A stretch of DNA of 64,000 bases, taken from NCBI RefSeq assembly GCF_007860185.1, contig NZ_SJPY01000010.1, forward strand, positions 124,001 to 188,000. Direction: 5' to 3'. The stretch's first letter is position 1; every line of letters starts with the position of its first letter. A program made the position numbers and the translations under genes. The DNA comes from Novipirellula aureliae (GTDB lineage Bacteria; Planctomycetota; Planctomycetia; Pirellulales; Pirellulaceae). The notes below the pieces were generated by a model. The model worked only from the letters and a program-made list of their open reading frames with translations. It had not been told where the DNA came from and ran no database searches. Shown here piece by piece: positions 37,402-45,959 of this stretch.

Positions 37402-38415
37402 ATGCCAACGCAAACCATGCGTTTCTTGATAGGATTACTGTTTGTTGCCTTGCTCAATACCAGTAGCCAAGCGGCGATATTGACGACCGGCTATTTCTCA
37501 GGGACCGTTGAGAAATTCGACGAAGTTACTGGGGCGCAGACAACGTTTGCAACGTTTCAGCCTTTTACAGATGGATTGTCTGGTATTGCTTACAACCCGC
37601 TCAATAATCGAGTTTACGTAAGTGCATCCAACTCAGGACGGATTTATATGCTCAATGCCCAAACTGGCCAGGACTTGGGAACGTTTGAAGTGGGCGTCAA
37701 CGGAACAAGTCCACTAGGAGGTCCAGCAGGTCCAGGAGGAGTGGCCGTTGGTCCTACAGGAAACGTTTATGTTACCGATCTGGGGGCGAATCAAGTTCGG
37801 GTCTACGATTCAAATTTCACGAACCTAAGTAATCCAGGAATTATTACGATCCCTGACCCTGATGAACTCAATATCGTGACTTCGGGGGTTGGTGTTGACG
37901 CTGGCGGCAACGTGTATATCTCGACCTTAGAGAATGGTATTTTCAGGTACGATGGTGTCAGTGTAAATTCCTTTAATTCAAATACACTAGCGAGTGCTCA
38001 GATAGCTATTGACGCTAGCGATAATGTTTACGTCGGTCACGGACTGGCCCAGGCTAGTAGTGTTTTAGAAATTGATTCACTCGGCAACGATAGCCCTTTC
38101 TTAACAGTTGCGGCGGCGGATATCGGAGGCGCGGAGAATGGTCTTGGAATGAGTCCATCGGGTGTTGCGATTGACGAAAATGGCGATTTCATTGTGGCAG
38201 TACTTGGTAATGTCAACCCGTTCAGGGATGCTGAGGAAATCGGCGGTCTACTTCGATATGATTCTAGCGGCAACCTAAAAGACGCCATCGCGACCAACAC
38301 AGCAGCATTTTCAAGTGTCACTATCGTTCCATCGGCAGTCCCCGAACCGAGTTCCTTTGCCTTATTGCTTACCGCCGTAGGCGTAACATCCCTGTTCCGT
38401 CGGCGTAGGCGTTAG
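37402..38415 (+). CDS. PEP-CTERM exported protein with NHL-like beta-propeller
   Basis: 337 residues. Signal peptide [22 protein letters not shown] with cleavage after SQA; six or so repeats of about 45 residues with [15 protein letters not shown]- and [13 protein letters not shown]-like cores, which are NHL/SMP-type propeller blades. The C-terminal sorting tag is [16 protein letters not shown] followed by five arginines, the PEP-CTERM signature processed by exosortase. I chose ATG 37402 because GGAG lies 5-6 nt upstream and the signal peptide starts there. Probably surface- or matrix-associated. Confidence 0.88.
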   Translation: MPTQTMRFLIGLLFVALLNTSSQAAILTTGYFSGTVEKFDEVTGAQTTFATFQPFTDGLSGIAYNPLNNRVYVSASNSGRIYMLNAQTGQDLGTFEVGVNGTSPLGGPAGPGGVAVGPTGNVYVTDLGANQVRVYDSNFTNLSNPGIITIPDPDELNIVTSGVGVDAGGNVYISTLENGIFRYDGVSVNSFNSNTLASAQIAIDASDNVYVGHGLAQASSVLEIDSLGNDSPFLTVAAADIGGAENGLGMSPSGVAIDENGDFIVAVLGNVNPFRDAEEIGGLLRYDSSGNLKDAIATNTAAFSSVTIVPSAVPEPSSFALLLTAVGVTSLFRRRRR

Positions 38416-38454
38416 GCTGGTATTTCGTAGGCAATCTTCAAACCGCAGTAGCGG

Positions 38455-38632
38455 TGCCGCCCCGGCAAGAATCCGGGGAAACCGTTCGGCATTCGGCAAG
38501 TGGTGGATGCGAGGCGGCCTACGTAGGCTGGGTCGAGTCGACGTAGACCCAGCAAGAAAACAGGAAAACGGACAGCGATTGGCAAGTGGTGGATGCCGGG
38601 TCTCCCGTTGGTCGACCCAGCCTACCAACGAC
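38455..38632. repeat. Dispersed repeat, family E, two tandem copies with hairpin
   Basis: Two copies of a motif starting ggcaagtggtggatgc (about 38495 and 38581) flank a hairpin GCTGGGTC-GACCCAGC at about 38527-38553. The second continues into GCCGGGTCTCCCG as at 35123. It occupies most of the gap between the PEP-CTERM gene and the DUF1559 gene. Confidence 0.65.
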
Positions 38633-38686
38633 GCTACAATACAGCAGCTATTTCAAATCCCACCGAATTCTTGTTGCAAAATAGCC

Positions 38687-39694
38687 ATGATCGTCCGCAT
38701 CAAACCATTCACTCGATCCTCTGGTTTTACGCTGGTCGAATTATTGGTGGTGATTGCTATTATCGGCGTGTTGATCGCACTTTTGCTGCCAGCGGTCCAA
38801 GCGGCTCGCGAAGCGGCTCGCCGCATGTCGTGCTCCAACAACATGCGGCAAATTGGGATTGCAATGCACAATCATCATGCTGCCTACAACAAACTGCCAC
38901 CCGGTTCCGTGGCGAAAGCCTACCCCGAAGTTCCTTACACCCCTTGGACCTTCTACCGTTGGTCCAGTTTGGCGATGTTGTCGCCGTTTTTGGAAAATAG
39001 TGCTGCCTACGAGATTTTGGATCTGAGCAAACCACTCTACAGCGTTTCACTCGGTGTCACTCCTGAAAACATTGAGGGTGCGAAAACACTCGTTCCGACA
39101 TTCCTTTGTCCGAGCGATCAGCCGAGACGGCTGCACCCCAGTTTCGGGCCAACGAACTACGCAGTGTGTACCGGCACAGGTATCGGTGGTGGAACGCCGA
39201 TCGACACGGACGGTGCTTTCTACGTGAATTCCGAAACCCAACTAAGCGACATCACCGACGGCACTTCCAATACATTGGCCCTTTCCGAGAGTTTGCTGGG
39301 CGAAGCAGGGAATCAAAATCAGCGATCCGAAACCGCTTACCGATTCTCTTTCTCTGCTCCGCTGACCGACGGTGCGTGCCGCACGGCATCCACTTGGAAC
39401 TACACCGACCCGCGAGGATTTTCGTGGGCCAATGGAGAGTACCGAAACGCTCTTTACAACCATTACTACACGCCCAACTCGCCAACGGCTGATTGCATGG
39501 GGGTTAGGATTTTTGGAAGTCCCGACATTGTCTACACGCCGTTTGGTTGGAAAACGGCTCGCAGTCACCACACCGGCGGCGTCAACGCAATGCGAGCCGA
39601 CGGATCATGCATGTTCATCAGCGACCAGATCGATGTCTCGGTATGGCGAGCATTGTCGACGCGCCGCGAAAGCGACTCGATTGGCGATTTTTAG
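38687..39694 (+). CDS. DUF1559 protein with type IV pilin-like N-terminus
   Basis: 335 residues of the large planctomycete DUF1559 family. A prepilin-type leader with the [20 protein letters not shown] motif gives cleavage before Phe and a membrane helix. This is followed by the conserved [17 protein letters not shown] and, near the end, [14 protein letters not shown], the family's H-x(n)-DG box. These proteins are exported by a type II/IV pilus-like system; the function is unknown. The ATG at 38687 places the leader at the start; the frame upstream to 38507 runs through repeats and is excluded. Confidence 0.93.
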   Translation: MIVRIKPFTRSSGFTLVELLVVIAIIGVLIALLLPAVQAAREAARRMSCSNNMRQIGIAMHNHHAAYNKLPPGSVAKAYPEVPYTPWTFYRWSSLAMLSPFLENSAAYEILDLSKPLYSVSLGVTPENIEGAKTLVPTFLCPSDQPRRLHPSFGPTNYAVCTGTGIGGGTPIDTDGAFYVNSETQLSDITDGTSNTLALSESLLGEAGNQNQRSETAYRFSFSAPLTDGACRTASTWNYTDPRGFSWANGEYRNALYNHYYTPNSPTADCMGVRIFGSPDIVYTPFGWKTARSHHTGGVNAMRADGSCMFISDQIDVSVWRALSTRRESDSIGDF

Positions 39695-39801
39695 TCGATA
39701 GTTGGAGTCCACGCTTTAGCCGCTCCGGAACGCTTCTTAAATCACCTAAACGCTGCACTCCAACGATTGCCTGAAGAAGTACACGCCGGAGGCGAGTTCG
39801 G

Positions 39802-40866
39802 CTATTCCGCCTGGGCTCGGTAATAATGAGTCGGGATGTAGCAACCGGGGCCATCGGGTGAATAGTGTTTCTCTAGAACCGCTTCGAATTGGTCTCGCGT
39901 TCTCAGCTTTCCAAACTCCAGCCGGACCGTTTCGTGCTGCGGATGATTTTGCGAATACTTGATATAAAACTTACGCATTAACATCGGCGCTCGCTCGAGC
40001 GAATAGGTTTGTTCACAAAGCGTGAAATGCTCCCGCATCACTTCGGCTTGCTGAGCCAATGTTGGCGGAGGTGGCAGAGGGCGACCTTCTGACAATGCGA
40101 TCGCTTGGCTGAAAATCCAAGGGTTCCCAATCGCTCCGCGGGCGACCGTCACTCCATCGACCCCCGTTTCATCGATCATTCGCAAACAGTCAGCGGCCGA
40201 AAACAAATCGCCACTGCCCAGAATCTTGATTCGCTCTCCCACATGATTTTTCACGTCGGTCAAAAAAGACCACCGACTTGGGCCGTTGTAACGTTGTTTG
40301 ACCGTGCGCCCGTGTACGGTGGCCGCAGCTACCCCCGCGTCAATGGCTCCATCGAGAATCTCGAAAAAAGCGTCTCGTGATTCCGCTGTATCGTCCATGC
40401 CACGTCGCATCTTCACCGTGACCGGGATCGAGTCCGGGACGATGTCACGTGTTCGCCGCAAAATCTCAATCGCGACTGATGGTTGTGACAAATGGAAACC
40501 GCCTCGGCATCGCCCCAGTACTTTCTTGACCGGGCAACCAAAATTCACGTCGATAATGTTGAAGCCAGCTTCCACCAACTTCATCGCGCCCGCAGAAAAC
40601 TGCTCCGGTTCGGCACCCATCAATTGCCCGCCGACGGGCGGTTCGTCAGGATGGATATCTAAAAAGTGCTTCGTCTTTTGTCGCTTGCTAAGAGCGAGCA
40701 AGAATTGATCGAGCATCACTTCGCAAACCGTGTAGCTAGCACCATGCCGACGAGCGATCAATCGCATCGGCAAATCGCTGTAGCCCGACAATGCAGCTTG
40801 GACAATGGGAAACCCAATCGAAACGTTTCCAATTTGCAGAGGTTTTAGAGAAACAGAGGTGAGCAT
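39802..40866 (-). CDS. tRNA-dihydrouridine synthase
   Basis: A 354-residue FMN enzyme that reduces uridines in the tRNA D-loop. The N-terminal barrel starts PIVQAALSGYSDLPMRLI. The catalytic cysteine motif is NFGCPVKKVLGRCRGG; FMN contacts include TVKMRRGMDD, ATVHGRTVKQRYNG and GSGDLFSAADC. The C-terminal helical domain is present. The overall type is DusB-like, though the position specificity cannot be fixed from sequence. It starts 56 bp from the large protein gene on the same strand; the two may share a transcript. Confidence 0.93.
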   Translation of the reverse strand: MLTSVSLKPLQIGNVSIGFPIVQAALSGYSDLPMRLIARRHGASYTVCEVMLDQFLLALSKRQKTKHFLDIHPDEPPVGGQLMGAEPEQFSAGAMKLVEAGFNIIDVNFGCPVKKVLGRCRGGFHLSQPSVAIEILRRTRDIVPDSIPVTVKMRRGMDDTAESRDAFFEILDGAIDAGVAAATVHGRTVKQRYNGPSRWSFLTDVKNHVGERIKILGSGDLFSAADCLRMIDETGVDGVTVARGAIGNPWIFSQAIALSEGRPLPPPPTLAQQAEVMREHFTLCEQTYSLERAPMLMRKFYIKYSQNHPQHETVRLEFGKLRTRDQFEAVLEKHYSPDGPGCYIPTHYYRAQAE

Positions 40867-40922
40867 AGCGGAATGAGCGAGGGATGATGATCGATGATGC
40901 GATGGCGATGATGGGATAGCGA

Positions 40923-43900
40923 TTATTCGATAGCGATATTGTGGAGATAGGACGAGTACTCGTAGCCGCTTTTGACGGTCGGGTCGAGTAGGCTATTACG
41001 CTGCGGAACCACGAAGACATCATAAGCGTCCACGTCGATGCGAGTCAATTTGGCAGGTATCTTTTCGGCTACGTAGTCGGCTGAAACGGTCAATAGCACA
41101 TCGAGTGGCCCGCCATTGTCAGAGAGCCTCGCGTCCCATACTTCAATACTCACGTATTGATCCGAATCGTCATCTTCAGAAGGAAGCTCCGTCAAGTTGA
41201 CGCTCTGCATTCCTGCAGCCACGGGTACTCGATCCTTCCATTGCAACTTGCTTTTTAGATCAGGTCCGACCCAATTTTTCGGTTCGTAGATGAGCGAAAA
41301 ATGTATCGCATTATCATCGGCTACCCCGTGGACGATACGAAAAAGTCGTTCTTTCGCGTTGGGCAATGTGTCAATGATCGCGATCGACAAACGGTCAACG
41401 TTTTGACTCCATTTCTCCGTAAGTGATTCGGGTATATTCGCAGGATCATAATTCGGTTGAGACCATTTGAGAATGATACGTTGGCCGCTATCGGAAACCG
41501 CTAAGAATGACTGCCCCGCTTCCTGTTCGATTGCCGCAACCGGCATGACTTGAAATGGCTCAGCGAAGAGGTCGTGAAGAAGCTGCCCCAGCTTATCTGA
41601 ACTCCAACGATCATCGTCTCCCGATGCGACAAGCAGCTGTCCGGATACGGCCGATTCAACAAACGTCACGGACGCTGGATACTTGGAAAGCAATCGACTA
41701 AGAAACTTGGTGTCCGATTTCTGCTGTAGAAGTTGACGCACGGTAGAGCGGGTCATCCATTCGTTTGCATCCGAGGCACTGGCTGAATCCAAGACCGCAA
41801 GGAGCGTTTGCTCATTTTCCATTGCCAAATCGATCAGGGCGGACGGCGGGATGGTGTCGTCCATTTCGGGAATCGAACGGAGCCAATCTCTCGCTTGCTC
41901 AGCTTGGTCGCTACGCAGCATTGCCAACATGGCATTTTCAGCTCGTTCGCGTAGTATCCATTGCTCCGATACATCGGTTGCGGCGACGGCTTGCCGATAC
42001 GCATTACTGGCTCTCGCATCGCTACCGACGCTAGCGTAATAGCCCCCCAATTGATCGTAGATACTTGCTGCCGATTCGCCCGACATGAGCCCAAGACTTA
42101 GAGCGTCCTCGGACCACCTCGCAATTTGCTCACGATCTTGAAGCGAAGCGGCCTCCGCAATCGCCGCCGAAAAGAGTGTCTGCAGGTCGTCTTGGCTCAA
42201 TACCTCCTCTACCGCAGAACTCTCAAAACGCATGCGGACCAAGTCTTCGCCCCACTTTCTTATCAATCCCGCCTGCAAGTATTGATGTTCATCGTCATAG
42301 AGTGCATCTCCGATCTCGATCGCTTCACGATGGAACTTGTCCGCAGACTCTGCATTTCCATCTCGCATCGCTTGCTCAGCCTTCAAGCGTAGACGCTGAA
42401 GCTTGATCGATGGTTGGAGCGAATCGGCTGTTGAAGCCAAGAACGAGGCAATCGATTCGTCCTGGCCGTCCGACAGCAAGTAAGTCGCCACTCGATCGTG
42501 GAAAACAAGGTCATTGGGATAACGCTCAATTGCCTTGACCGGTTGGTTGTTTTCATTTAGCGAGGCGACCAAATAGTAGTCAATCGACTCAACAATCCAT
42601 TGATCCTCACTGTCCAGAGCGTCGGGATTCGATTTGATCCAATCGGCGAATGCATCAAAATTCTCAATCGCTGCCTCATACTGATTATCCATGTACAATG
42701 CGTACCCTTTGAGTCCGGGAAGCCATGGATTGGGCGGATCATCGTTGAGCGCCGAGAGCGATTCGACCAATGTTTCGTAATCGCAGTACAGATCGTCATC
42801 GTAGGCTCTTTTGGTAAGGGATCGGATCAGTTCGACTCGATCGGGCGTTTCGCGAAACAGAGCCTCAAAGTTGTCCGTTTCCAAACGTAACTGTTCGTGG
42901 TTTTCGGAAGCGAGAGACTTGAATGCAGGAAGCTCGGCGATCGATTGAGCGGCCAAGAAGTGCTTAGCCGCCTTGTCGTTTTCTTCACGGGCCCAGGCAA
43001 GTTTGCCCTCGATCAAATCAGGCAATCCGCCGGGCACCATTTCCATCTGTGCCGTTTCTTTGAGCATCGCTTGACCGAACACGTTGTCGGTATAGCACTT
43101 GTCGATCATTCGGTTCCAACCGTAGTCGACGACCGACCTTTGCTGCGCCGCAATCAAATCCGCAACGTCACTTGGCCGGCCGTGATCGAGAACCATGCTG
43201 AGAAGCGTCGCGTCGTTCGTGCAAACTCTCAATGCACAGATGGCGTAATCGGCTGCTCTTTCATCCGCACCAAGGCGGTCATAGATTTCGGATAGCAGAA
43301 AATGGACATTCGGATGATTGGGCATCAACTGCTCCGCCTTCAAAGCGACCGAAAGAGCTTCCTCGTCATTGTCAAGATTCCAATAGCAGATAGCCATCGA
43401 TGGCCAAACCCCCCATACGGAATCGGGCTTTTCAATCGCTTGCAGGATCGCCAACGCTTCTTGCCATTGCTCTAACCGCATCCACGTATAGGCGACTCGT
43501 AGTTGGAACTCGGGGCGGTCGGCATCGAGCATTGGTTTACGTAGGGCTGCCTGAATCTGATGCCGTGCTTCTTCTTTTCGATCGTCGTACCACGCCGACT
43601 CGGCTTCGGATAAATCGACAATCGCTTCGTCAAAACCAGAATCTTGGGGCGGTTCACCTCGAATGTAGGACGCATACTCATCCGACATGCGACGGCCGAA
43701 CTCCAGTTTTTGCCAATCATAGATTTTCCATTTCCCATCCTCTTTGCCGAAGTACCATGTGATCGATTCGCATTGATTCCATGAGTCATAGCTCAGCAAA
43801 TCAACCTCGGCACGATTTCCTTTGGAGTCAAATCGGACACCCGCGATGCGGTGATGCCCCACGATCAAACTGGGACCAGGAGGAACTTGGGAAAGCCAAG

Positions 43901-44378
43901 AACGCAGCATCAAACGATCGAGAAGACCGATCTGGCCTTGGCTAAGTGGACTAGCGGTAACCGCAGCGATGAATAGGGTTTCGCTAAAAGGCACCAAATC
44001 ATCGTTCTCGGCTAATTCGATCGCTTGCTTCAGGCACGCTTCGAATGAAGCATCGGGAATGAGCGGTTCAAAAGACGGATCCTCGGCAAGTGTTGCGAGC
44101 GTCTGAATGAATTGTTCCGCATCGGCTTGGAAACCGCCACTTCGCTCGGGCAGCGTCACGTCGGATGTGCCACCCGCTATGCGCGAGATTGCGAAATAGC
44201 CCAAAATTCCGATCCCACCACAAAACAGAATGGCAACGGCCCCAACGATGCCAAGCACGGCCAAGAGTCGATGATTTGAACGCTGAATGGGCTTGGGTTG
44301 AAATCGTGGGTCCAGCTCAGACCGAGAAAACGGATTCTCGTGTTCAGATTCGGTACGAAAAGATGGATCGTTTGACAC
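40923..44378 (-). CDS. Large membrane-anchored TPR-type protein
   Basis: About 1151 residues. A polar N-terminus is followed by one membrane helix (LLAVLGIVGAVAILFCGGIGILGYF) at about residues 38-62. A region rich in W and acid residues follows, then helix-turn-helix repeats of TPR/SEL1 type between about residues 270 and 900 (for example MAICYWNLDNDEEALSVALK), then a beta-rich C-terminal domain. No catalytic motif was found. Such proteins often scaffold secretion or envelope complexes. I use a GTG at 44378 (SNDPSFRTES); the frame runs to an ATG at 44465, which abuts a 17-bp repeat array, so the start is uncertain. The specific function is unknown. Confidence 0.72.
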   Translation of the reverse strand: MSNDPSFRTESEHENPFSRSELDPRFQPKPIQRSNHRLLAVLGIVGAVAILFCGGIGILGYFAISRIAGGTSDVTLPERSGGFQADAEQFIQTLATLAEDPSFEPLIPDASFEACLKQAIELAENDDLVPFSETLFIAAVTASPLSQGQIGLLDRLMLRSWLSQVPPGPSLIVGHHRIAGVRFDSKGNRAEVDLLSYDSWNQCESITWYFGKEDGKWKIYDWQKLEFGRRMSDEYASYIRGEPPQDSGFDEAIVDLSEAESAWYDDRKEEARHQIQAALRKPMLDADRPEFQLRVAYTWMRLEQWQEALAILQAIEKPDSVWGVWPSMAICYWNLDNDEEALSVALKAEQLMPNHPNVHFLLSEIYDRLGADERAADYAICALRVCTNDATLLSMVLDHGRPSDVADLIAAQQRSVVDYGWNRMIDKCYTDNVFGQAMLKETAQMEMVPGGLPDLIEGKLAWAREENDKAAKHFLAAQSIAELPAFKSLASENHEQLRLETDNFEALFRETPDRVELIRSLTKRAYDDDLYCDYETLVESLSALNDDPPNPWLPGLKGYALYMDNQYEAAIENFDAFADWIKSNPDALDSEDQWIVESIDYYLVASLNENNQPVKAIERYPNDLVFHDRVATYLLSDGQDESIASFLASTADSLQPSIKLQRLRLKAEQAMRDGNAESADKFHREAIEIGDALYDDEHQYLQAGLIRKWGEDLVRMRFESSAVEEVLSQDDLQTLFSAAIAEAASLQDREQIARWSEDALSLGLMSGESAASIYDQLGGYYASVGSDARASNAYRQAVAATDVSEQWILRERAENAMLAMLRSDQAEQARDWLRSIPEMDDTIPPSALIDLAMENEQTLLAVLDSASASDANEWMTRSTVRQLLQQKSDTKFLSRLLSKYPASVTFVESAVSGQLLVASGDDDRWSSDKLGQLLHDLFAEPFQVMPVAAIEQEAGQSFLAVSDSGQRIILKWSQPNYDPANIPESLTEKWSQNVDRLSIAIIDTLPNAKERLFRIVHGVADDNAIHFSLIYEPKNWVGPDLKSKLQWKDRVPVAAGMQSVNLTELPSEDDDSDQYVSIEVWDARLSDNGGPLDVLLTVSADYVAEKIPAKLTRIDVDAYDVFVVPQRNSLLDPTVKSGYEYSSYLHNIAIE

Positions 44379-44460
44379 AGAAAAATGGAGGGTTATTGGG
44401 TTTTGTAAAAGGTGGACCAGCTGACGTGTTTGCTCGTAGCGGAAAAATGTCAAGACTTTC

Positions 44461-44553
44461 GTCATCCCAGTCCAGACGAAATCGCCAGCGCAGACGAAAT
44501 CCCAGCGCAGACGAAATCCCAGTGCAGACGAAATCCCAGTGCAGACGAAAGTC
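44461..44553. repeat. 17-bp tandem repeat x 5
   Basis: Five near-copies of cagacgaaatcccagtg. The array lies across the 5' end of the open frame of the TPR-type gene and may carry or disturb its promoter. Confidence 0.85.
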
Positions 44554-44706
44554 TTGATGCTTTCTTACCACATCCGTAATCGATGGGACGTCCTGTGATC
44601 GCTAGCTTACCGAAGTTTTACAGATTCGGTAAGCTTTCGGGGCCGTGCAAGTCCGCAGACTCAATCAATTTTTCACTCACTTTGCCAACATTTTTTTAAA
44701 ATCCAT

Positions 44707-45450
44707 ATGCTATTGATTCCAGAATCCCTCTTCGAACCCGCCGATCAATTGGCAATGGATGAGGCTTTACTCGTATGGGCCGAAGAGCAAACGGATCGGT
44801 CGTATGAATTTTTGCGACTGTGGGAGTTTGCAGGGCCAACGGTCGTTTTGGGGCGTTCATCGCGAGTCGACGAGGAGATCGACGTTCCCTACTGTGAGTC
44901 ACATTCAATCCCCATTTTCCGTCGTTGTAGCGGTGGAGCCTCGATTGTCGGCGGTCCGGGGTGCTTAATGTACAGTGTGGTCCTGGACCTGAATCTTCGT
45001 CCTGAGCTAAGCCAAATTAACGCCTGCCACGATTTTGTGATGCAGCGGTTAACGATGGCGATGCAAAAGCATGCACCAGAGATTGCTTTTCAAGGAATAT
45101 GTGATTTGACGATTGGGAACAGGAAATTCTCAGGAAACAGTATGCGGATGATTCGCCGGCACGTTCTTTATCACGGAACCATTCTCTACTCTGCCGATTT
45201 AGAACTGATTGCCAAATGTCTGCGGACCGCACCGCGGCAACCGGAATATCGAAGCGGCCGCGATCATGACTCCTTCATCACCAACATAAACGTTGATGCG
45301 AAGCGAATCGAATCAGAAATACAGCGATCGTTTGCTGTGAATGCAAAGAGGGATTCGGCAAAGGAAACGATTCTTCTGCAGATTTCCGAACGGAGCCAAC
45401 TGCTGAAACAAGAGCGATACGAAAAACGAGAATGGAATTTTTTGCGGTAG
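44707..45450 (+). CDS. Lipoate-protein ligase/octanoyltransferase-like protein
   Basis: 247 residues of the biotin/lipoate ligase fold. Motifs are LGRSSRVDEEI, RRCSGGASIVGGPGCLMYS (the RRxSGGG-type loop, here SGGAS), and the lysine-bearing GNRKFSGNSMR with the catalytic lysine region. It probably attaches lipoate or octanoate to E2 or GcvH lipoyl domains. The C-terminal accessory domain of LplA is reduced, so an LipM/LplA-like or octanoyl transferase role is equally possible. The start is ATG 44707. Confidence 0.82.
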   Translation: MLLIPESLFEPADQLAMDEALLVWAEEQTDRSYEFLRLWEFAGPTVVLGRSSRVDEEIDVPYCESHSIPIFRRCSGGASIVGGPGCLMYSVVLDLNLRPELSQINACHDFVMQRLTMAMQKHAPEIAFQGICDLTIGNRKFSGNSMRMIRRHVLYHGTILYSADLELIAKCLRTAPRQPEYRSGRDHDSFITNINVDAKRIESEIQRSFAVNAKRDSAKETILLQISERSQLLKQERYEKREWNFLR

Positions 45451-45959
45451 CCCAATGGCGGCGCGTGTTTCTCTCGCTCAAATTCCTCGATTTCCGTCCT
45501 CTCTTGAGACTTGCTGCCTAGCCCGGATGATTCATGGGCTTGCAAATTGTTTTGCTAACGTCTACGCCTTCAAGCGTTTACGTTCATTGCTCGAAAAACA
45601 GTCTGCGTATTAGCCGTTTTGGCGTTAGCGGGCTGTCGATTTAATCGTTTAACGCTTAGCCGAAGGCGTCAGCTTTTCCAAAAGCGGTCGCCTACGGCTT
45701 GGCGTTAAACAATAAGTCGAGTCAAACCGACTAAATCAGCAGGCCGCTATCGGCAAAACGGCTAATGAATCATCCGGGCTAGTGGGGGAGGGATCGCGAT
45801 CGGACAGATTGCGTCGACACCAGCGATGGATTGAGCCGAAAAGTCGGAGAATAGCTCTTGAATCGAAGTTCCGCCGATCGCTCTGAATTGCTAAGATGGA
45901 GCACTTGGTGAACTCAAGCCACTTTTTTTGTACGTTCTCATTCGCGTTGAATTGCTTCT
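45451..45959. other. Intergenic region with composite MITE
   Basis: Of 509 bp, 263 bp are the nested element at 45519-45781. The 178 bp before the signal peptidase gene hold its promoter region; I see no clear boxes. Confidence 0.5.
45519..45781. mobile_element. Composite MITE: family A with a family C insertion
   Basis: Outer ends are TAGCCCGGATGATTCATG and CATCCGGGCTA with TA at both tips. The left 92 bp equal the reverse complement of the family A MITE at 8298-8400 through cagtctgcgtat. The sequence then switches to a second inverted-repeat element (about 45609-45765; TTAGCCGTTTTGGCG and its near complement) that matches 22061-22207 in the other orientation, before returning to family A. 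One element has thus inserted into the other near its right end. It is non-coding. Confidence 0.82.

Noticed and set aside
41765-42406. Plus-strand frames within the TPR-type gene
   Set aside because: Antisense shadows with no homology, against a long frame carrying a membrane helix and regular helical repeats.
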